From Caldithrix sp. (lineage in GTDB: Bacteria > KSB1 > UBA2214 > DYKH01), in assembly GCA_020722685.1 (NCBI GenBank), contig DYKH01000074.1, forward strand, positions 1 to 25,360: DNA of 25,360 bases, written 5' to 3'. The notes below the pieces were generated by a model. It saw only the letters and a program-made list of their open reading frames with translations. It searched no databases and was not told the origin of the DNA. Within the stretch, counting starts at the first letter, position 1; each line of letters begins with the position of its first letter. Positions 16,076 to 23,141 of the stretch are shown here, piece after piece. The position numbers and the translations under genes are program-made.

Positions 16076-16099
16076 AGACGCACGGCCGTGCGTCTCTAC
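16072..16099. repeat. Perfect 28-base palindrome over the operon's last stop codon
   Basis: Arms GTAGAGACGCACGG and CCGTGCGTCTCTAC are exact reverse complements, giving a 12-bp stem with a GGCC tetraloop in RNA. It includes the TAG stop of the permease. There is no T tract after it, so intrinsic termination is not obvious. GTAGAGACG...CGTCTCTAC palindromes are known as dispersed repeats in cyanobacteria and others. Confidence 0.85.
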
Positions 16100-16135
16100 G
16101 GAACGAGAAACATTTCAGGTCCAATCAAAAAGAAC

Positions 16136-16164
16136 TTGACCAGGAGCCTTTACTGTGTTATTTT
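16136..16164 (+). promoter_or_regulatory. Predicted sigma70-type promoter for the AAA ATPase
   Basis: TTGACC (16136-16141), 17-base spacer, TATTTT (16159-16164). Expected transcript start is about 50 bases before the ATG at 16222. Prediction only. Confidence 0.45.
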
Positions 16165-16221
16165 GACTATGTAATTCTTTAATAAAGTCAGAAAACAACA
16201 TAGGTTTTTTGGAATGCAGTC

Positions 16222-17508
16222 ATGGAAAAGCAATTGTTCGAGCGAAAATGCTTTGCCCGCATCAAAAACCAACTCACTCAGGGAAAAATACAGGTGCTGG
16301 TCGGCTCTCGTCAGGTTGGCAAGACGAGCATCTTGAAATACCTGCAGCGGGAAATGAGGAACGTCATTTACCTGGATGTGGATCGTTTGGCGGACCTGTC
16401 GATGTTTGAGACCGTTGATTCCTTCCTGCGCTTTATTCAGGTATCACGACCCCAAAAGAACGGGACCGTGTTTGTGTTCGTGGATGAGTTCCAGCAAATT
16501 CCTCACGTCGGCAAGATTCTCAAAGCGATTCATGATCATCATCCGGATATTCAATTCATTGTATCCGGCTCCTCTTCGCTGAACATCATGCAGCATCTGG
16601 ATGAATCGTTGGCCGGTCGCAAGCGAGTGCACTCCGTTTACCCGTTGGACTTTGAAGAGTACCTTCTTTTCACGAGCGATCCCTATCGTGACTATTTTTC
16701 TACGACCAAGAGCTTTGATTTCGTGCCCGAGGCGTTTCCGCATTTGCAGCATCACTTTGAGGAATTTATTCAGTTCGGCGGTTATCCCGCGGTGAGTCTG
16801 TTAGACAACGCCACTGACAAAGTCGAAGAGTTGAACGATATTGTCCGCTCTTACATCGAGAAAGACATCAAGTCCTTTTTCAAGATCGATAACATTTTGA
16901 CCTACAACAAGCTGCTGAAGCGGTTGAGCCTGAATATCGGCAACCTCTTGAACATGCAGAGCGTTGCCGGAGATGTGGGCATCGCCAGGCAAGCGCTGGA
17001 TCGCTATCTCTTTCTGTTGGCGAATACCTACATCATCGACGTGATCGCCCCGTTCTACCAGAACAAGATCAACGAGCTGAAAAAAATGTCCAAACTGTTT
17101 TTCGTGGATACCGGCATCCGCAATTTTCTGATCGCCAATGTACAAAGCCTGTCGCAGAGGACTGACATGGGAGCGCTGGTAGAAAATGCGGTCTATTCGG
17201 AGCTATTGAAAAACAAAACGCTGCTGCAGGAAATCAAATTTTGGCGCACCACGGCCAAGTCTGAAGTGGATTTTATTCTCCTTGAGGGAGATGAAGTATT
17301 TCCAATTGAAGTCAAATATCAGAACAATGTGACGTCAATCCCTCGCACGATAAAGTCCTTCATCGATAGCTATCATCCGGCGCGCGCCTGGGTGGTCACC
17401 AAGAGTCAGTCCTTTCTGCAACTGTACAAAAAGTGTGAGGTAAGCTTTTTGCCGGCGTTTTTTTCCAGTAAGATTGTGACATCGGAAATTGCTGAGTGGT
17501 CAAAGTAG
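16222..17508 (+). CDS. AAA_14/DUF4143 family ATPase
   Basis: 428-residue cytoplasmic protein. Walker A is GSRQVGKTS (28-36), Walker B VFVFVDEFQQI (83-93), followed by the sensor-like FIVSGSSSLNI (112-122) and AGRKRV (131-136), all typical of AAA_14. The DUF4143 region follows, ending in a PD-(D/E)XK-like pattern: EIKFWRTTAKSEVDFILLEG with IEVKY downstream. Such proteins are abundant single genes in many bacteria and archaea; their role is unknown, with speculation about DNA-linked or defence functions. It stands alone here with its own likely promoter. No strong Shine-Dalgarno is visible; GGA lies 10 bases upstream. Confidence 0.95.
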   Translation: MEKQLFERKCFARIKNQLTQGKIQVLVGSRQVGKTSILKYLQREMRNVIYLDVDRLADLSMFETVDSFLRFIQVSRPQKNGTVFVFVDEFQQIPHVGKILKAIHDHHPDIQFIVSGSSSLNIMQHLDESLAGRKRVHSVYPLDFEEYLLFTSDPYRDYFSTTKSFDFVPEAFPHLQHHFEEFIQFGGYPAVSLLDNATDKVEELNDIVRSYIEKDIKSFFKIDNILTYNKLLKRLSLNIGNLLNMQSVAGDVGIARQALDRYLFLLANTYIIDVIAPFYQNKINELKKMSKLFFVDTGIRNFLIANVQSLSQRTDMGALVENAVYSELLKNKTLLQEIKFWRTTAKSEVDFILLEGDEVFPIEVKYQNNVTSIPRTIKSFIDSYHPARAWVVTKSQSFLQLYKKCEVSFLPAFFSSKIVTSEIAEWSK

Positions 17509-17570
17509 ACTCAAAGTACCCGCCCGCATTTCATCTCGGCTTCCCAAGTCGGTATACTCCCATTGCTTTT

Positions 17571-17590
17571 TTGTGCATTTTTGTGCATTT
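17571..17590. repeat. Perfect tandem duplication of TTGTGCATTT
   Basis: Two adjacent identical 10-base units, each TTGTGCATTT, preceded by a T run. Probably slippage; a binding site is possible but unsupported. Confidence 0.7.
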
Positions 17591-17779
17591 TCCTCTTGCC
17601 CTGCTGCGGCGCCGTTAAGGCAGATCGCAGGCATTGCGCTGAGGGTGGTTAGACACGATCAGTTCTTTCTTCACTTTGCACACATTTTGAGCGCGCGAAT
17701 ACTCCGGCGAGAGCGAAGTGAAGCCGATTCTTACCGCTCGCACTTGGATATTCAAACAGTCAAAAAATGAAAAAAGGAT

Positions 17780-17808
17780 TTGAATTTTGGGTCTCAGAGG
17801 ATTATCTT
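17780..17808 (+). promoter_or_regulatory. Predicted promoter for the small protein/nucleotidyltransferase unit
   Basis: TTGAAT (17780-17785), 17-base spacer, TATCTT (17803-17808), about 45 bases before the ATG at 17853. Moderate match only. Confidence 0.35.
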
Positions 17809-17852
17809 TGCATGCGTAATGAACGTGGACAATCCTGGAAGAGAAACCGAAT

Positions 17853-18071
17853 ATGATGCCAAAAACAGAGCGAAAAACTACTGCCCGTTTGATTAAGATG
17901 CAGGACGACGACCGGTCTTTTGATGTTGAGTTTTGGCAAAAGGCTGGAACGGAAGCTATTTTCGCTGCGGCCTGGCAGATGGTTTTGGAAGTGAAAGCGA
18001 TTCGAGGAGAAGATGGAGGTCAACCCAGACTTCAGAGATCTGTTGCAAGCTTTCGGCGAATTCGGCGTTAA
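17853..18071 (+). CDS. Small conserved-looking protein paired with nucleotidyltransferase
   Basis: 72 residues, no named family that I can assign with certainty. Its core reads DRSFDVEFWQKAGTEAIFAA AWQMV, then IRGEDGGQPRLQRSVASF and a basic tail. I recall similar small proteins (F-D-x-x-FW-Q, AAW-x-M, then RLQR) lying directly before DUF6036/AbiEii-like nucleotidyltransferases, so a helper or antitoxin-like role is possible. It overlaps the next gene by 59 bases in another frame, which implies coupled expression. GGAAGAG lies about 10 bases before the ATG; a second ATG follows immediately. Confidence 0.7.
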   Translation: MMPKTERKTTARLIKMQDDDRSFDVEFWQKAGTEAIFAAAWQMVLEVKAIRGEDGGQPRLQRSVASFRRIRR

Positions 18072-18462
18072 GTACCTCATCGTTGGAGCCTATGCGGTGA
18101 TGCGCTACACGGAGCCGAGATTCACCAAAGACCTGGACATTTGGGTGGAACCTTCACTCGAAAATGCCGAAAAAGTCTGGCAAGCTTTGGCCAAATTCGG
18201 TGCTCCCTTAGAGCAAATATCCGTAGCGGATTTTGCCAACAAAGAACTGATTTACCAAATTGGATTGGATCCTAACCGCGTAGACATTCTGATGGATGTG
18301 CCCGGTGTTGCTTTTTCGACTGCTTGGAAAAACCGGGTAGACGGTAGGTACGGCGATCAACCGGTGCATTTTTTGAGTCGTAAAGATTTGATTCGCTCGA
18401 AACGAAAAGCAGGAAGAGACCAGGATTTGCTTGATTTGAAAAGACTGAAAGGACAACTATGA
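18013..18462 (+). CDS. DUF6036-type nucleotidyltransferase
   Basis: 149 residues of the minimal polymerase-beta nucleotidyltransferase superfamily. The motif is VGAYAVMRYTEPRFTKDLDIWV: Gly25-Ala26 replaces the usual GS/GG, and Asp40-x-Asp42 are the metal-binding acids. The C terminus includes VHFLSRKDLIRSKRKAGRDQDLLDLKRL, the common R-x-KD end of this group. Members often act in TA-like pairs (AbiEii, MNT/HEPN, MenA types) and can transfer nucleotides to RNA or protein. Here the partner would be the overlapping upstream small protein. GAGGAG sits 3 bases before the ATG. Its stop overlaps the next gene's ATG by 4 bases. Confidence 0.9.
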   Translation: MEVNPDFRDLLQAFGEFGVKYLIVGAYAVMRYTEPRFTKDLDIWVEPSLENAEKVWQALAKFGAPLEQISVADFANKELIYQIGLDPNRVDILMDVPGVAFSTAWKNRVDGRYGDQPVHFLSRKDLIRSKRKAGRDQDLLDLKRLKGQL

Positions 18463-19394
18463 AACGATACAACTCCGGCAGTACCTCATCGCAATTTACT
18501 CCCACACCCTTACTCCTGCTCGTGCTCCTGCTCTCCTCATCCTTTGCTGCAGAAACCGCTGCAAAAAAGTCTCCAGACTTTTTTGCGTTTTGGGCGTTAC
18601 CCCGCGTGTGGGTCGCCGCGCTCGTTGGACTCGTTGGACTGGTGCTGCTCATGCGAGCCAAGGTCAGTCAAACCGTGCGGCTCATCTCGCTTTTAGTGAT
18701 TTTCTTCCTGTTTTCGGTTGTATCTTTTCTGCCGCTGGGCAGCTTTGCCAAGGGCATGGGACTCCATCCCAGTCCCATGTGCACTATTGAAAAGCCGTTT
18801 CTTTTTGTTCAGGCGGGCCGCAGCGTGCCGATCATGTTTTGGTCGCTGCTACTTTTCATCGGCGTCATGACCGTGGTCGGCAACAAGCTGTTCTGCGGAT
18901 GGAACTGTCCAATTGGCGCCTTGCAGGAAGTTTTGCATCGAATTCCTTTGCCCAAGAAATACAAGAGCAAACTGCCCTTCAGGATTACCAATTCCGTCCG
19001 CGTGCTCGTGTTCGCCGTGTTCTTAGCCTTGCTTTTCGGTCTCGGTCTGAGCATCTACGAGTACGTCAATCCGTTCGAGTTTTTGCATTGGTCGCTCACC
19101 TCTGCCGTCATTCCCGCGTTTCTGGTGACCTTCCTGGCGGCGCTGTTCGTTTACCGACCATTCTGCTACTTGATTTGCCCGCTGGGGTTGTACACCTGGC
19201 TGCTTGAGCAACTTTCCGCACTTCGCGTGAAGGTGAACAAGCGGACTTGTACGGACTGCAATATCTGCGTAGTGAAAAGTCCCTGTCCTGCCGTGCCGGC
19301 GATTTTGGCGGAAAAGCGGATTCGCCCTGATTGTCATGCCTGCGGGCGATGCATCGAGGTCTGCCCGGAAAGGGCATTGGATTTCAGGTCCTAG
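18459..19394 (+). CDS. NapH/NosR-like membrane ferredoxin (4Fe-4S) protein
   Basis: 311 residues. Several membrane helices surround two conserved loops, CGWNCPIGALQE (Cys146, Cys150) and CYLICPLGLYTW (Cys236, Cys240), as in NapH, NosR and CcoG-related quinol-linked proteins. The C terminus has two cluster motifs: CTDCNIC...CP (Cys264, 267, 270, 276, with five residues rather than three before the last Cys) and CHACGRCIEVCP (Cys292, 295, 298, 302). It probably moves electrons between the quinone pool and a periplasmic or cytoplasmic acceptor not encoded here. The ATG overlaps the nucleotidyltransferase stop (ATGA). The first hydrophobic stretch (residues 17-30, LLLLVLLLSSSFAA) is encoded by a period-6 repeat like the intergenic arrays. 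A later start is possible. Confidence 0.88.
   Translation: MKRYNSGSTSSQFTPTPLLLLVLLLSSSFAAETAAKKSPDFFAFWALPRVWVAALVGLVGLVLLMRAKVSQTVRLISLLVIFFLFSVVSFLPLGSFAKGMGLHPSPMCTIEKPFLFVQAGRSVPIMFWSLLLFIGVMTVVGNKLFCGWNCPIGALQEVLHRIPLPKKYKSKLPFRITNSVRVLVFAVFLALLFGLGLSIYEYVNPFEFLHWSLTSAVIPAFLVTFLAALFVYRPFCYLICPLGLYTWLLEQLSALRVKVNKRTCTDCNICVVKSPCPAVPAILAEKRIRPDCHACGRCIEVCPERALDFRS
18507..18536. repeat. Period-6 repeat inside signal-peptide codons
   Basis: CCCTTA, CTCCTG, CTCGTG, CTCCTG, CTCTCC. Same orientation and unit style as the arrays at 4947 and 6863, but translated here as the Leu/Val core of the NapH-like protein's first hydrophobic segment. Confidence 0.65.
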
Positions 19395-19415
19395 GGTAGT
19401 AGCACCGAAGAACTA

Positions 19416-19457
19416 GCAAAAATCAAATAGCAAAAGGCAAAATGACAAAGCAAAATT
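19416..19457. repeat. A-rich degenerate heptamer array (6 units)
   Basis: Units GCAAAAA, TCAAATA, GCAAAAG, GCAAAAT, GACAAAG, CAAAATT. It fills most of the 96-base gap between the convergent NapH-like and geranylgeranyl-reductase-type genes. It may act as a spacer or transcription boundary. Confidence 0.75.
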
Positions 19458-19490
19458 TAAGAGGCTCATCGCTTTGCCGCAACCGGCGCA

Positions 19491-20783
19491 TCACTCCAAG
19501 TCGAGAAGCAGCCGCAAATAGTACAGAGGCGAGCCGAGCTTGCTTCTCAAATCGATGTCATCGAACATGCTGGACAGCGTTTCCTTGAAGGTTGAATTGC
19601 GGTGGGCCTTGTTGACCACTAAATTGAACAGCCACTGCGATCCGCCCAAGCGCTGCAGATTATGACTGAGCCTGAGCTCCTTCCACAATCTTTGATAAAC
19701 GGCCTTATCGTAGGCCGAGAGCAACTCCGCGGAAAAGTTACGCTCCTGCACTGCCTTTCGCGCCGTCTCCGCAGCATACATGCCGCTGATTAAAGCATTG
19801 CCGATGCCCTCGCCGCTGAAAGGATCGATCAAAGAAGCGGCGTCACCAACCAATAGGAATCTCTCTCCGGAAAGATTTCTTTTCTTCGATCCCAACGGCA
19901 ATCCCCAGCCTTGAATGCCACTGATCATTTTGGCATCTTTGAAGCGATCTCGCAAATGCGGATTCTCCTTAATGGCTTTTTCCAAAGCCAGCTTGAGGTT
20001 GATGTTAGACTTTTTCACTTTGGCAGAAAGAACACCAACCCCAACGTTGGCCATATTGTTCGGAAGGGGGAAAACCCAGAGATAGCCGGGCAACACTTCC
20101 GGTAAAAAGTACAGCTCGATAAAATTGTGCGGATGCATGCCGGTGACGTTTTCATAGTAGGCGCGAATGGCGGAGCAATAGTGTTTGGGGTCAGCCTTGT
20201 GACCGGCCAGTTTCTTGGCTACAATCGAGCGATTGCCCTCGGCGCCGATGACCATTTGCGCCAAACAGCGACCGAGATGTCCATTCTGCTGATATTGGAT
20301 TTCTACACCGTCGACAGAATTAGTCACGTCGACCACCTTGGCGCCAAAATAGGTTTTGGTTTTAGCCGGATCAAGATGCTGCACTAAAAAGTGGTCAAAG
20401 TCGATTCGTTTGGCAATAAACCCCGGTGCTTCCCGCATCTCCGCCATTTCCTTCCGAAACGGCACGTCAATTCTTACGCCATTCGGGGCGATAAAACTGA
20501 CGCCCCAGCTTCCCAGAAATTGCTGAGTCAGCTCAGAGAATTCGCAAGCTATTTCAGGATTCAGTTTTTTTAAGGTAGCGACTGCTTTGCCGCTCAAAGC
20601 GTCGCCGCAGACCTTGTCGCGGGGAAACTCGGCGAGATCAAAGAGGGTGTGCTCCACGCCGGCTTTGGATAAGAACAGCGAGGTTCCGCTGCCGGCCGGT
20701 CCGGCGCCGATGATGGCGATATCGGTGGTGAAATCATAATTTGCTTTATTGCTGGTGCTCTGCTGCTTGGAATGGGCGGCCAA
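19491..20783 (-). CDS. Geranylgeranyl-reductase-family FAD oxidoreductase
   Basis: 430 residues. The FAD Rossmann motif is DIAIIGAGPAGSGTSLFLSK (GAGPAG 26-31), followed by FPRDKVCGDALSG (53-65), the hallmark of the geranylgeranyl reductase family. The second FAD motif is FLLVGDAASLIDPFSGEGIG. Members reduce double bonds of prenyl chains (chlorophyll, archaeal lipids, menaquinone) or act on related lipids; the substrate here is unknown, and menaquinone or an isoprenoid lipid is the likely case. The start is TTG at 20783: AGAGGAG lies about 8 bases before it and is formed by the last codons of the acetyl-CoA synthetase gene, so the two are translationally linked. No closer ATG exists. Confidence 0.92.
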   Translation of the reverse strand: MAAHSKQQSTSNKANYDFTTDIAIIGAGPAGSGTSLFLSKAGVEHTLFDLAEFPRDKVCGDALSGKAVATLKKLNPEIACEFSELTQQFLGSWGVSFIAPNGVRIDVPFRKEMAEMREAPGFIAKRIDFDHFLVQHLDPAKTKTYFGAKVVDVTNSVDGVEIQYQQNGHLGRCLAQMVIGAEGNRSIVAKKLAGHKADPKHYCSAIRAYYENVTGMHPHNFIELYFLPEVLPGYLWVFPLPNNMANVGVGVLSAKVKKSNINLKLALEKAIKENPHLRDRFKDAKMISGIQGWGLPLGSKKRNLSGERFLLVGDAASLIDPFSGEGIGNALISGMYAAETARKAVQERNFSAELLSAYDKAVYQRLWKELRLSHNLQRLGGSQWLFNLVVNKAHRNSTFKETLSSMFDDIDLRSKLGSPLYYLRLLLDLE

Positions 20784-20788
20784 TTCGC

Positions 20789-22705
20789 TTACTCCTCTAA
20801 TGTGCTGAGATCGCCCACGTCCTGACCCAGAGCGCGGGCCTTGAGCACCCGGCGCATGATTTTTCCGCTGCGCGTTTTCGGTAAAATTTCCACAAAGGTA
20901 ATGCTTTCCGGCCGCGCGATGGGGCCCATTTCGTGGCTCACGTGCTCCTTGAGCTTTTCTTCCAGTGGCTTGCTGCCGGTGACGCCGGCGCGCAAAATCA
21001 CAAAGGCGTGAATGGCATTGCCTTTCAGATCATGCGGCAGGGCGATGGCTGCGGCTTCGGAGACATCCGGGTGGCTCACCAAAGCGCTTTCGATCTCTGC
21101 CGTACCCAAGCGATAGCCGCTGACTTTGATAACGTCATCGATGCGCCCGATGATCCAAACGTAGCCGTCCTGGTCGATGCGCGCGGAATCGCCGGTCTTA
21201 TACCAACCCTGCTTTTTGTAATCCTTCCAGTAAATCTCTACGTAGCGGTCAGGATCGCCAAAGATTGTTCTTGCCATGCCGGGCCAGGGCGTTTTGATCA
21301 CCAGTTTTCCTTCTTCGCCCGTTGCCACTTCTTTGCCGCCGTCGTCCACCACCGCGACTTCATTGCCAAAGAAAGGCTTGGTGGCCGATCCCGGCTTCAA
21401 CGGCGTGATGGGCAACGGAGTGATAACGAAACCACCCGTTTCGGTTTGCCACCAGGTGTCCATGATCGGGCAGCGCTCCTTGCCGACCACGCGATGGTAC
21501 CAGCGCCAGGCTTCCGGATTGATCGGCTCACCGACGGAGCCCAAAAGTCGAAGGGAACTGAGATCGTGGCGGTTTGGCCAGGCTTCGCCAAAACGCATCA
21601 GACCGCGAATGGCGGTTGGTGACGTGTACAAGATGGTGATGCCGTACTTTTCGATCATCTGCCACCAGCGATTGGGATAGGGATGATTCGGCGCCCCTTC
21701 GTACATCATAATGGTGGCGCCGTTGATCAGCGGCGCATAGACGATGTAGCTGTGGCCGGTGATCCAGCCCGGGTCCGCAGCGCACCACCAACGGTCTTCT
21801 TCTTTGATGTCAAAAACGTATTTGTGCGTTGTAGAAGTGTAGACGGCATAGCCGCCGTGAGTATGCAAGACTCCCTTGGGTCGACCAGTGGTGCCGGAGG
21901 TGTACAGAATGAAGAGCATGTCCTCGGCGTCCATAATCTCGGTCTCGCACTTGGCGCTGGCGATGGGCAGAGACATCAAATCATGGTACCAGAAATCCCG
22001 GTCGTTTTCCATGTACACTTCATTGCCGGCCCGTCGGACGGTAATGCAAACTTCGATAGTCGGGGAGCGCCGCATGGCCTCGTTGGCGATGCTTTTTAGA
22101 TCGGTCACTTTGCCGCGTCGCCAGCCGCCGTCGGCAGTGATCAGCACCTTGCTTTTGGCGTCTTCGATCCGTTCGGCCAAGGCTTCGACGCTGAATCCGC
22201 CATAGACCACGCTGTGAGCGGCGCCGATTTTGGCGCAAGCCAGCATGGAGATCGCCAGTTCCGGAATCTGCGGCATATAGATGGTGACGATCTCGCCTTT
22301 TTTCACGCCCATGCTTTTAAGCACGTTGGCGAGTTTTGACACCTCTCGATCCAGAGCATGGTAGGAGAAGGTGCGTAAATCGCCTGGTTCGCCTTCCCAA
22401 ATGATGGCCAGCTTGTTCCTGCGCCAAGTCTTGACGTGACGATCGATGGCATTGTGGATGATGTTCATTTTTCCGCCCACGAACCATTTGTAAAAGGGCG
22501 GCTCACTGGTGTCCAGCACCTTATCCCATTTTTTGTGCCACAGCAGTTGCTCGGCCTGCTCTGCCCAAAAACCCTCGGGGTCGGCTATCGATCGTTTGTA
22601 GAGGTTGTCATATTCTTTGATGATTGCCGCTTCCAGAATCTCTGCCGGCGGATCGAAAAACAAAGGTTCAGATTTGGCTTGGTCGTTTTTGTTTTGTTGA
22701 GCCAT
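20789..22705 (-). CDS. acsA: Acetyl-CoA synthetase (AMP-forming)
   Basis: Converts acetate, ATP and CoA to acetyl-CoA via acetyl-AMP. 638 residues from this ATG, the normal length. Motifs present: LFILYTSGTTGRPKGVLHTH (AMP/phosphate loop), MDTWWQTETGG, DSARIDQDGYVWIIGRIDDVIKVSGYRLGTAEIE and the C-terminal KTRSGKIMRRVL with the Lys (about 615) that is acetylated in homologues. A longer frame to 22810 exists, but GCAGGAGGCG 8 bases before the ATG at 22705 gives the proper start MAQQNKND. Directly followed (5-base gap) by the geranylgeranyl-reductase-type gene on the same strand. Acetate scavenging fits a fermenting or polysaccharide-fed lifestyle. Confidence 0.96.
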   Translation of the reverse strand: MAQQNKNDQAKSEPLFFDPPAEILEAAIIKEYDNLYKRSIADPEGFWAEQAEQLLWHKKWDKVLDTSEPPFYKWFVGGKMNIIHNAIDRHVKTWRRNKLAIIWEGEPGDLRTFSYHALDREVSKLANVLKSMGVKKGEIVTIYMPQIPELAISMLACAKIGAAHSVVYGGFSVEALAERIEDAKSKVLITADGGWRRGKVTDLKSIANEAMRRSPTIEVCITVRRAGNEVYMENDRDFWYHDLMSLPIASAKCETEIMDAEDMLFILYTSGTTGRPKGVLHTHGGYAVYTSTTHKYVFDIKEEDRWWCAADPGWITGHSYIVYAPLINGATIMMYEGAPNHPYPNRWWQMIEKYGITILYTSPTAIRGLMRFGEAWPNRHDLSSLRLLGSVGEPINPEAWRWYHRVVGKERCPIMDTWWQTETGGFVITPLPITPLKPGSATKPFFGNEVAVVDDGGKEVATGEEGKLVIKTPWPGMARTIFGDPDRYVEIYWKDYKKQGWYKTGDSARIDQDGYVWIIGRIDDVIKVSGYRLGTAEIESALVSHPDVSEAAAIALPHDLKGNAIHAFVILRAGVTGSKPLEEKLKEHVSHEMGPIARPESITFVEILPKTRSGKIMRRVLKARALGQDVGDLSTLEE

Positions 22706-23141
22706 GGTTACGCCTCCTGCCTTAAAGGTAAATTCCGGGTGATGTACTTTGCAACTTTGCAGCGATCTTGCGAAAACAGAATTTTGGGAGATTGCCCTGC
22801 ATCTTTTCAAAGAAAGAGCCGAGCGTTCATTGCTGGTTCGAATTCCAATTCAATTCAATGCACCAAGCGGTCACACTCGCGCCGCGTTTTGAATGCTTAA
22901 CCTTTACCCCCGGCGAAATAATCCGTAGACGGTAAACAAATTTGGGGAACTGTTGCATCTTATGGCATGGTAGGAAAAAATTAAGAAGAGGCGAAGCCAA
23001 TGCCCATTGTGCTGAGCATTGGGATAAAAGCTGAGGCGGTATTCGAGTGAACGAAGAAAAGTGGAGGCTTTGCTTTTCTGGTGGGGTTGAATTTGACACA
23101 GGAAGTGGGAAGGAACTTGAGATGCGGATTTCCCTAAGAGC
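22706..23141. other. Intergenic region upstream of acsA
   Basis: 436 bases between the acsA start and the end of the radical SAM gene. It holds a perfect tandem 8-mer, ACTTTGCA twice at 22746-22761, about 40 bases before acsA, a possible regulatory site. No gene or clear promoter boxes were found; open frames look random. Confidence 0.45.

Larger units (their letters stand above)
17509..17852. other. Intergenic region with 10-base tandem repeat and possible promoter
   Basis: 344 bases without a supported gene. It contains a perfect tandem duplication at 17571-17590 and a plausible promoter near its right end. Open frames here lack family resemblance. Confidence 0.5.

Noticed and set aside
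17571..17590. Start of a CRISPR or iteron array
   Set aside because: Only two units of 10 bases, no spacers or replication genes.
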